NCBI GenBank assembly: GCA_025617745.1
Contig: CM046856.1
Coordinates: forward strand, 30,932,208-30,996,207
DNA: 64,000 nucleotides
Source of the DNA: Heliocidaris erythrogramma
Taxonomy: Eukaryota > Echinodermata > Echinoidea > Camarodonta > Echinometridae
Direction: 5' to 3'
In this document: positions 21,834 through 33,526 of the stretch, in pieces
How positions within the stretch are numbered: position 1 is the stretch's first letter
Layout of the letters: each line of letters opens with the position of its first letter
Program-made: the position numbers and the translations under genes
The notes under the pieces: generated by a model
What the model was told of the DNA's origin: nothing
Seen by the model: the letters and a program-made list of their open reading frames with translations, nothing else
Databases searched by the model: none

Positions 21834-23224
21834 GAATAACAGAATATTAGTGGTATGCATCCCTGCACATAAACAGCAAAAAAAAATGCACTTGGGTTGC
21901 ATTTTGTTGCACGGGCCCTTTAAGTAATGATAAAATAAGAAATTTAATGGCTGGATCAATAGAGGGAGTATAGCGAATAAGTCATAGAGATCCCCACCCC
22001 AGTCAAAGCAACAAGACCGCCAACAGACGAACAGCAGACCGATCTAAACTTTACATTACCCCTACCGGCCCTAATATTGGCCAAAAATCGGCCGGTATGG
22101 AGTTAGCAAGTAAGCTAGTAGTGGCTGCATAACAAGACTAGCCGCCCAGCGACAGAGTCTAAAGTCGCTCGATCGCGCATTCACCACACAGAACTCGTCT
22201 TTAGGAGTGATGTGGTTCACCAGGGCCGTGTTGATTCTTTTCGTCGCCGGCTAGTCTCATCTTAGGCACAGCATGACGAGGAAAATAGCCAAGTCACGAG
22301 GCCTTTTCAAAAGGCTAGTATGGAGTCGGTGTGGAGTCGGATTTTGGCGGTGTGACTCACGTATCAGGAAAGGATTCACACATTTGAAATTCCATATCAA
22401 TTTTAAGTGCTCTTTCGATGTATCTTGAAATTCAGTAATGATCAGTCGTTGTTGTTTGTTGTTGGTTTTTTTTTACAGATCTTTAATGCCTTCAATCTAT
22501 TGGCACATCTGTGAACATGGCCTTAGAGATACATGGACATCACAATATGTTCTGATTTTTTGTTTTACCTATAGATCTCAATACCATATATCTATAAAGT
22601 GTCGAGAAACTAAAAGCACTTATCCATAAAATGATGAAGAAATTACAGCTCTCATATTGCATTTTCCTGTTCTATATTTTGCTATACTGTGATTGTTTTG
22701 ATTGTGTTTTTATTTTATAGATAATCTGTATTTATTTTCGTGTTTATTTTTGTAGTACGCATGTTAACAAAACAAATGTCCATGTGTGATTATGGAAAAT
22801 AACGAAGGAATTAAATTGAATTGGTTAGCAGGTTTGATCAAGTCTCCACCACCAGCTACAAAATATGATCAAACATGTTCAAAGTCTGTTGGACAAGTTC
22901 AAAGTCTATTTTCCCCCTTGCATTATTGCACATAAATACATATTGATCATCAAATAGATTATGTGGAGTCCGATTACGGAATAGTGTGATGGTATAAGTG
23001 TTGAAATGGAAAAACCCACGTATACAACGTCATAGTATCGATCCTTGTGTTTTATACATCTGTAATCTTGGTAGAATACGTGTAGTACAGTGACCCCTCT
23101 TTGCAATATAGGACTACTCTACAGTCTGAGTCAACAATCGGAGTACAGTCTAAACAAGTTTACAGTTAATATATACGTTTTTCTCTCGGATTAACTTTGC
23201 CCCTTACTGATGATCGTCAAAGTC
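21834..23224. other. Upstream flank of the carbonic anhydrase gene; no gene seen
   Basis: No supported coding region. A GC-richer patch (22,060-22,270) contains the inverted pair CCGGCC/GGCCGG. A TATA-like TAATATATAC lies at 23,167-23,176, 49 bp upstream of the proposed carbonic anhydrase ATG; its spacing makes it a weak promoter candidate only. Confidence 0.35.
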
Positions 23225-23318
23225 ATGGATTTGGTGAAATCAATCATCAATTCAATCTCCATTTTTATCATTCTTTCAGGCACCAGTAACTGGTCTTACG
23301 CAGGGGCTGGTGACACGG
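23225..23318 (+). CDS. Carbonic anhydrase exon 1 (signal peptide)
   Basis: The ATG in GTCATGG has purine at -3 and G at +4. The frame gives [18 protein letters not shown], a plausible signal peptide, then [12 protein letters not shown] and a GT donor (GTGAGTG), phase 1. Alternatively TTATCATTCTTTCAG just before GCACC is a good 3' splice site, and the true start could lie in an upstream exon; both readings keep the same frame. Confidence 0.6.
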
Positions 23319-24174
23319 GTGAGTGATGTATAGTATTCATCATCTGTAAATGAATAAAGATAAAAGTGGTTAAATTTTAACCAAATCAAAGCAAGAAAAT
23401 CTTGATTTGATTTGATATTGACGTGTCAAAGCATGTTGGTGCCCCAAAATGTACAACGGAATGGGGTCCAGTAAACTACCATTTTAAAAAAGGACGATAA
23501 TGTACGATGGTGATAATGCTGGTCTTCGCCGTGGTGCGGTGGTGGTGGTGGTGGTGGTGGTGGTGGTGTCGCGGTGATTGTGGCAAGAAGAAGATGATGA
23601 TGATGATGATAATGATGATAAAGATGATATTGAAAATGATGATGATGATGATGATGATAATGGTAAGAAAGACGACGACGATGATGATGATGATGTGATA
23701 GATGATGGTGGGGAGAATAGTAGTAATTATAATCATTATGATAATGGTGTGGATGATGATGAATATGATTGTGTTGAATTTGATGATGATGGTGGTGGTG
23801 ATGATAATGCTTGAAGAGGTTTACCAGGGGGGCGTTTCATGAAAGGACTTTTCAGATATTTTATCCCACAAATTTGCTCTCAGCCAATCAGATGCAAGGA
23901 TTTCAGTAGCTTATAACAGTTGTCCGATAAAATATCCGACAACTTCCTTTCATGAAACGCTCCCCTGATTGGTATATTTTGATTAGAAGATTATTTCTGA
24001 TTACACAATCAAATTTTTAATCTTGTGAGACTTTCGCCCTATATAGACAGGATTTTCGGACTGCCACTCTGCAACATAAGGCCTAAATCTTCACCAATAG
24101 TCGGCTCACGAAGCCTGTCGTGGTTTGCAGTAATGAAGATTATGTTAAAGATAATGATGATGATATTGATAATG

Positions 24175-24206
<32 letters not shown>

Positions 24207-27200
24207 AATGAACATGAAATTTAGGAGATGGATTTGAATGTAAACCTTAAAAGAATATGTTGTTTGCAAAATGCACAAGCAAAATGGTTGAATTTGTGAC
24301 GTTGATACCCCTTTACGGAGACGGACTTGATGACAAAACATTCAGTTTCTCTTGATCAATTTATTTGTTTTCAGATCAGACTTTTTGGAAAGATATCCCC
24401 GGATCATTTTGTGACGGTTCCTCGCAATCACCTATCAACATCGTCACAAAATGGACGCAAGAGATCGAGCGTCCTCCATTTAATTTTGATTATGATACGA
24501 CAATGGATGCCAGGATCGAAAATAACGGACATGCGCGTGAGTATACCAGTACTATCAAAATGTTACGTGATCATAAGACCAATTTTACATTTAACAATAA
24601 TTTATAAATACTTTATCATTACCTAGACAGGAAGTAAACAGGAAGTTCATATTAATGTTAACAAACATCTCACTTTCCTGAGAAAGTATTACTCATACAA
24701 CTTCAAACCATGGACCTACTAGTAGGTCCATTTCAAACTAAAGCTATGACCATGAAGCTTCATGCTATGACGCAATGGTCACTTTATGGTCTTCTTATTT
24801 AAAACACCACTCCTTCCTATACTGAGTAAAAGTTATGACGTACTTTTGTTCATTTGGTCAAGGACTCAAGGTTGACCAGCCCCCAATAGAGGGTTTACTC
24901 ATTATAAAAGGAGTTCATTCCAGGACTCGAGTCAGATTTACTACATAATATAGATTCCAATTATCAGACTTGTTCTAGGCTTCATCGTTATATTCATCTG
25001 TATCTTCATGTTATACTTCATCTGAATAAATGCTACGCTCTACAGCTTCTAATTGTAACTGACTTCGTGTCACCAGTTCATCATACTATGTTCTATCTCT
25101 CTCTACGCTCTATACTCTAGAAAGCAAACTGTAAATTAACCGATTACTACACAACACAATGTCTTGACATTATTTAGGTTAACTGAACATTAATACTTCA
25201 TTTTTTTCTTTTCTTTCTTGAGGTTTCTGCCCAATATCCCCTTAAAAAGGGTTCAATTGAAAATGTTTTATTTCTTCAATTCCATCACTTTATTGCAAAC
25301 TAGTTTATTGTTAATATCATGCATCTCTCAGTGATCGTGTAAAAAACCCTACAAAGTTTAAAGCCTGCAAAGCCAAATACAAGAATTGAAAATGGGTCTA
25401 ATTTGCATAATATGTAAATTAGCTTCCATGTTACGAAAACAAAAGCACCTTCCATGTTACGAAAACAAAAGCACCCTAAAGCTTTGCATCCATTTTGAAA
25501 TGAACCTAGTGAACAAGACAGACAAATCTCAGATTTATTTCATGATTATGACTGGCATAGATTGCAAAAATTATCTTCATCCGTAAGAGAAAATTAAGAC
25601 TTTCATTTGAAATCGAAAACCAGATAAATGAAATATAAAAACCATTCATAATTTTGCACGACAGAATAATAAGTGTCACAAAACTTTTCGTTATAAATAT
25701 ATGACAGGACATAATAATTGTCTGTCACAAACTTTTCCATTCCGTATATAGGCCTATTATTAAAAAATATAAAGGGCGATTTTGAAAGGACATTTTAATG
25801 AAGTGCACAATTTTGTAGCATTTTTCTATGTAGCATCAAATAAAGCAAGTATTATACTTACGTAATAAAAATTGTGTATAATAAAAACTGATCAAATGAT
25901 TCTGGGAAAATTCCCCACATGGATAACATGTCCTAGTGTGATCTGGGCCCCGTTTCATAAAACTTGTTATCAATAACAACTGCCCCATTTCTATGACAAA
26001 TTTGCTCTCAGCCAATCAAATTCAAGGATTTCAGTAGCTTATATCAATTATCGTAACTTGTTATTGAACAAGTTTTATGAAACGGGGCCCAGATCCTTCC
26101 TCCGGTGACATTGGCTCCGGCCTTAAATATCTTGAGAGATGCGATTGGGTTTGAGGTTAGGATTAGGGTTAGGTTTATTAGATTTGGCTATTATAATAGT
26201 GTTCTATCTAGAGTTAAAGTTAGGAATTCGGTTGGTATAAGGAAGCGAGCGTGGAGCAGTTGCCACTGGAGCTTGTTGTATATAGAGCCATGGGCGCCGA
26301 TCCGTCTTTTGGAATGGGAGGTGGGGGCTATGGTATATAGTAGCCTTCATGAATTTTTAGAGAATATATATGCGGCGAAATTTGACTGCTGATATTGTAA
26401 TACGTTTTGTATTTCATTGTTCGGAAGGTTTAATTTCCCCGAGTTTGGGATAATTTTTCCTTATTTGTGTGTGTAATTGGGTTTTTACAGACGTGTATCA
26501 ATCAGATATGATTATTTTACGTCTGAATATATTTAATTTACACATCCTCATTTATTGGGGGAGGCACCTGCCCCCTGCTCCCAGCATCGACGCCTCTGTA
26601 TAGAACCTAGTTTAACTCACCGTCGTCTGACCTGTTCGTTTCTTCCCCCTCAGTCGAAATCGAAACTCCGGGAGGAGAAAATGAGGGTTATTATGAAATG
26701 AGCGGAGGCGGACTAAGTGGAACGTTCAGGGCTTATCAGTTTCACTTCCATTTTGGATCGCCCAGTGGGGTCGTTCAGGGATCCGAACACACCATCGACG
26801 GAGAACGGTACTCCTCCGAAGTAAGTATCTTTTTCTCCCTTTCCCCCATTTGTTGGGGGAGCACGTGCCCCCCCCGTGCCCACCTGTATTTCAAGACAAA
26901 TGGTATTTGTGCACTGCAGGGCGTACTTGGAAAGTACATGTAGTTTTCCTATACTGAATGTACCTACACTGTATTTAGAATATTTTATTAAACAATAAAT
27001 AATAAAATATATGAATAATAAAAAGATTAAGGACGTGATTGATCAGACTTGTTTCCCCGACTACAGATGCACATCGTTCATTACGATACACAATATAACG
27101 GTCCTGGTGAAGCTATACAGAACAAAGGAGGTATAGCAGTGCTTGGATTCTTCTTGGAGGTGGGTATAACTGATTCATGATGATACCGTCTGCTGAGATG

Positions 27201-28348
27201 CAGATGGGCTTAATTCCATGCTAAGGTCCCGGTCTAACGTTTCTGGCAGCGATAACGAGTATGGTTTTTACTTTCTGTAAAAGCACAATATGAAATTGGT
27301 ATAGAATAACTGTGCGCAAAGCAATGCGCATAAATATGTATAAAACTGTTTTTAATGGGAAAAAAGTCCAATACAGTCATGTGTTACAAGAGAAATTTGC
27401 CTCTTTTCAATATCTCTGTTTTGTAAAGAGGGTTTCTTATAATACCCCTAAAATACCCAATTTATCTAAGTAATGACACATCCTTATATAATATGCTGCA
27501 GCTATATTAATTTCGATTGTTTTTCTTATAAAATATACATGGATGGATATTAAATGGGCAAAACTGTCTTAAGCAGTAATTCTATCGGGTATGTAGGACC
27601 GGCCTTCCAAAGAATGTACCCTTCCTGTTCAGAGAACCGTTTCATAAAACTTACTATCAGTAACAACTGCCATATTTCTACGACAAATTTGCTCTCAACC
27701 AGTCAGATGCAAGTATTTCAGTATTAGCTTATAACTGTTATTGTAACTTGTTTTATGAAACGGCCCTGTTCTGCATGATAATTGCGATTATTTTGATAAT
27801 CACCATACCAACGCCGCACATCTTCATTGAAGGCAACTAAAGAATAAACCTTCTCCCATTTAAATCTCTATATAATAATGGTAGTCTGTCGGAATCGACA
27901 AAGACGTCAGTGACGCCGAAGGTGGGAGCGAAGCACAAAGGCGGACGCGCAGACGCGGCCACATATTGGGCACGCAACAGCAGAAGTAGGGTCGGGATCC
28001 ACTCTTTGCGGGCTTGTCGCTTCTGGTCCAGGCTCTCGAGGCGCTTTTTCTCGAACAGCCTAACCCCCTTGTGGACAGCTGGGCGCCAGGCACTGCGGTC
28101 AGAGGCAAGTGATTCCCATCCAAGGGCTGAAATGCCACAGGCTGAAATGCCACATCAGGCCTCGAGGGAGGCTTTCAGGCAATCCTTGTATCGCTTCAGT
28201 GGCCTCCCAAGGTTTCTTGCTCCAGATGCCAGCTCAGAGAAGAAGACCATCTTTGGTATAGACGCGTCAGCGTCGTCCATTCGCACTACATGTCCGACCC
28301 ACCGGAGCTGGGCTTACATGATGAGAGCTTCGATCCCGGGCATTTTGG

Positions 28349-28381
<33 letters not shown>

Positions 28382-28406
28382 AATATATATAGAGAGAGAT
28401 ATATTT

Positions 28407-28445
<39 letters not shown>

Positions 28446-31400
28446 TAGAGAGAGAGAGAGAGAGCCATTATAATTAAAATAAAGTTCACTCAGAGAATAA
28501 TGACACAGCAGATATATGCACAGGTTGATATGGAAAGTTCACTCATCAACCTGTGGATATATCTGCTGTGTCATTATTCTCTGAGTGAACTTTGTTTTAA
28601 TTCTATTTCATCTATACGTTCTCCCATTTAAATCTCTATATCTTATATATATGTTTTATATAGTGATTGTTTACTTTGTAAGACATGCATGTAAGCTCTT
28701 AACAAAATACAAAAAACATAATAAAAAAAAATTAAAGGTATTGGTATTGCATGACGATGATGATAGTGATAATAACTTGAACAAAAGTGATAATAATGAT
28801 AATAATAATAGTAATAATGAAAATGATGATAATGATGAGAATGTTAATAATAATAATAATAATAATAACAACAATAATGATAATAATTACAACGATACTA
28901 CTACTACTAATACTACTACACTACTGTTCGTACTTCAATTGTACCCACACTAATAATACAACTGATAAAGAAGCATCAAATTTCATCTTCGAATTACTGT
29001 TCATTTGGTTATTTCTTTAAAATACTTTTAGGGAGGATATTTCCACCACATTAAAGACTTAATTACCATCGTCCTACTTTGTCAACACTTTGTAATCCCG
29101 TTCTCATAAAGTTATGTTACCTTTATCTCAATTCGAAATAAAAACATTTAATCTCCTTTTCGGTATCCATATCAGCAGATGCTGCGAACATTATAGTGAC
29201 CACAGCGCACATTCGATTCCCACTTGACTACGTTTAGCCTTCAAACTGAGCGATCGATACATTTAATAAAGAAACCATATGTACATCATTCATTAGTGTC
29301 ATGTTATTACCAGTGTTGTAGTGGTAAATATTTTTTTGGGTATATACTCCCTTATATACTGATAGCTCAATCCTCAGAGCACCAAGCTAACGACGAGGCG
29401 ATGCACCGTGCTGTGGTGGTGATTCACAAACACAACAACCCCCCCCCGTGACCTGACAAGAAAACACACACTTTTTTTCAAATGTTTTTATTGATTTCAT
29501 CAACATAGAATTAACAAAACATGTAAAATTTCTTTTTTCTTATAACAATTTTCATATATAAACATAACATGTATAATGTACTAACAAATATTTACAAAAA
29601 GCAATGAAATCTATTATAAAGATGAGATCCCCACCCGTCTCCGAGAAAAGAGAATACAGAAATATTAAGAGGGTAATTATGTTTGCTAGAACCACACACA
29701 TTAAAAAAATAATACTAAATAAAAAAAAAACGAATTAAAGTACACACACACTCACGTTCACACCCACACACACCCTCACACACATTGATTTGTGGGGAAC
29801 TTTATTGTTTTCTCCTATTGTATTTTGTACCCCGCAAGCACTTCTCCTATTGTATTTTGTACCCCACAAGCATGACGGAATAAAGGCCTTCATTGTGCTC
29901 TATTGTCTCTACCCCAAAAATGAATCTATGTAAACACACACATCCTCACACACACACACACTCACGCACGCCCAAATCATCTGTCACAATATCATCTCAA
30001 AATGTTGAAATTAAGTTTTGCAAAAAGCATCAAAATTTGAAACATTAGGGAGTTATATTTTCATACCAAAAAACATCAAGTCATATTTTCAGACCAACCC
30101 CAGCATAAGTCCTATATAGATCTATACATGTCTAAATCACCAAGAACAAAAATAATCCAAGATGATTCAAGCCGTTGTCATAATAATTTTTATTTCTAGT
30201 TTATGCAACACTCATTTACATGTAATTGCTGAGACAGATTTTTATAAGACACGCTGTCATAGATCTCCAAATGTCTTAATTGTTTGGTACTGCAACTAAA
30301 TATACGGTACCATAAATATTTCATACATCTTGTTGTGTAGTTTGAAATAAATGTACTTTAAGATACTTACGCACTATTAATAACATTCACTGTTTTACTT
30401 TTGTATGTGTAATTTTCATATGATTAAAGACACCTGTTCAACAATTAAATAAGATTGAGTTGTGCTCACAGGTGTACCCAGGATTTTTCAATAGGGGGCC
30501 ACAGGGGTGGCCCCTGTCTACGCCAGTGGTTGTGCTTTTTTAAAGCCTGCATTTATAGTTGTAGAAGTGAATGCAAATAGTAAGTTTGTAGTTTAGACAG
30601 TGTAACATTCACAGTGCCCTGATTATAAACACGATTTCAAAGGCGTCTTTTTCACAATAAATATCACATCAAAATATAATTAAATCTTAGTTTTTGCAAA
30701 AGGCATCAAGCATTAGTGAGGGTTAGTGAGTCGTATTTTCAGACCAATCATTGCATCAACCATATGTCTAAAAGATGCACAAACTAATCCAAAAATAATC
30801 AAACTGTTGTCATAATAATGATTTTCTAGTTTTAGTTTCTGCAAATTCTCATCACCTGCAAGGTTCTGCTATCAAAGTGTATGAGGTAATTATTTAATTG
30901 TTAATAAAGATTTTTATAAGACACATTGTCACCTCCAAACGTCTTGTTTGTTAAAGAGACAATGTACAAGTGCACAACATCTTTACTCATTTCATACATT
31001 TTGTTGGGAGCTTGAGCAAAATTTCATGAAAATACATACCCAATGTTAATAACATTTTTTTAAAACTTTTTTTTGATGTGCAAACAGTGCAGTTTTGGTA
31101 ATTGAACACAACGAACTGTTTAACAGTTAACTACAACTGAGTTGTGCTTTTTGAGACCTGAATTCGCCTCAATTTTCCTCAAACTTCAAAGGCTGAAATT
31201 CCTTAGTTGCTCCTGGGACCTGGCCACTGCACGAAATCAGCTCCGCCTCCTTTTGCCTTGAAGTTGTACATTGTATATTTTGTACGGCGCATGAGCCATG
31301 ATGATGGCCTAGCGGCTATATACTAGCATATAGCCAGCTCGCGCCTAGCCGAGCAGCTAGCCTCGCACTTGCTATACCTAGCCGCGCCGGCCAGTGGCCT

Positions 31401-31845
31401 CGGGCTGGGCACATCCGCCACATGCACATCACACGCGCGCCGCGGGCCCGGCCGCGGGATATGGATCGGATGTACGTAAAAACATAATACACAATCATAC
31501 TGCAATATACGTACGTTTGATTTGTCAAAAGTTTGTCGGGTATATGGATCGCCAAAACAAATTAATTCTGTGGAACACAATTCACGGAGTATGAATTTCG
31601 ACGATTTTTCATAAATTTCATACAATTCTTCTTTTTTTTCCTATATATATATTTTTTTAAATTTTAAAACCTGATAATTTTTTTTAAGTATACGCGCGTA
31701 TACCCAAAAAAGTCCAATTTCTTTTTTACGTATACGGCGTATACAAGCGTATACGCTCCACTACACCACTGGTTATTACATCTGTGCCATCAACTATACT
31801 GCTACTACTACTAATACTACCACCACCACCACAACTACCACTACC

Positions 31846-31881
<36 letters not shown>

Positions 31882-33493
31882 GCTACTACTAATAGTAGTA
31901 GGCCCATGCTACTACTACTACATGTGTGTTGCTAAACTTCAAGTTTCGAGTCTCAAATCCGAACGTTAAATTTCCAGTAGCCGATAATTGATAATTGTAA
32001 AGCCCATGATACCTCGACTTCATGCAGTCACTTCTTCACAAAATCTTAAAAGAATAAGCTATCATAATCATACGGGCTTTACAATTACCCATTATCGGCA
32101 ACTGGAAATTTAACATTTGAATTTGAAACTCGAAACTCGAGAATTAGCAACACACTACTACTATGTACTACTATACTATTACTACTACTACTACTATACT
32201 ACACTACTACTACTACTACTACTACCGAAATATACTACACTAATTGTAAATGCTAATAAAGATAAGATGATTGATGATAAACAACAATGAATATTGATAA
32301 TTCATTTCATAGTTTACGTGATTTCCCCATATAGGAAGACGACGACGATAACTCTGCGCTGGATATAATACTGGACGAAGTCAGTCACGTTGTCCAACCT
32401 CGTAAGTACGACATATCATTAACCTGAGAGGAAGATTTTGTTTATCAAATTTGTAAAAATGTATTTATCAATGTTTATACATGTAGTATTAAAATGTATT
32501 ACTTATCGATAGTAATCGAACTGGTGTCATATGCAGTACACCGTATAAGTAGCCCTGTTCTTTCTTTCAATTATTCGACAAACGAGGCTTGGATCAGTTT
32601 AACAAAATGTTTTTACAAGGAATGATATTAATCAACCCTCATTTGTTTTAAGAGTTTTTAGAAATACAATATATATTATCAGCCCCCCCCCCCCCACACA
32701 CACACACTTTTTTCTCCTTCTGCTTCAGTTGTTTTTCTTCAACGATTGGAGGGGATTTACCCTCGTACTACACTTACACATAGGCCTATATAATGTGGAG
32801 TATAATGCCCTAAAATTTCTTTATAATCTAAATAAGTGAATGTATTCCCAAACAGGTGCCTTTGTCAGATTGATCAGAACAGGGCCCTGTTTCATAAAAC
32901 TGGTTATCAATAACAAGTCACAATAATTGTTATAAGTTACTAAAATCCTTGAATCTGATTGGCTGCGAGCAGATTTATCATAGAAATGGGGCAGTTTTTA
33001 TTGATAACAAAGTTTATGAAATACGGCCCAGACTGGTATCTTAGTACAAGCAGCAAACTTTAAAATATTTACCCCTCTCTCCATTGTTCTTGTGCAGATT
33101 CGCATCTTGAGTTAGAAGGACTAACGCTTTCAGAGCTATTGCCATCATCACTCGATAAATTCTGGAGATATGACGGTTCGCTGACCACCCCTTTATGTAA
33201 CGAAGTCGTGACTTGGACCCTCTTTGAAGAAACCATCAAAATATCAAGTGATCAGGTAAAGCATAAAGTTCAATATCAACAACAAATCTAGAGTAAAATA
33301 TAATACAATCGGAATCGACGCGGTAGACAACTTCGGTGGATCTTTCACCGAATGAAATAGTTTTTCAATTTCATTTATCCATGAGAAATGTGGACATTTG
33401 TTTTGTATTTTACACAATTACTATTAAAAGATAATTATTCCGTTAACATATGAAGCGCATTTGAACATGTGGAAAATGCGCTATGTAGATACT

Positions 33494-33526
<33 letters not shown>

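Larger units (their letters stand above)
27851..28641. repeat. 23-bp direct repeats flanking a composite insertion
   Basis: TTCTCCCATTTAAATCTC plus TATAT occurs at 27,851-27,873 and 28,619-28,641. Between the copies lie a retrotransposon 3' end, a CT/AT/GA tract and a fold-back. The pair looks like a long target-site duplication or the scar of a segmental insertion. Confidence 0.7.

Noticed and set aside
22060..22270. Possible structural RNA gene in a GC-rich patch
   Set aside because: Only one short inverted pair (CCGGCC/GGCCGG) is visible, with no match to 5S rRNA, snRNA or tRNA features that I can recognise.
26105..26392. 95-codon frame overlapping the end of a MITE
   Set aside because: It begins just past the P1 element and runs through telomere-like and AT-rich intron sequence of the carbonic anhydrase gene; no similarity or splice support.
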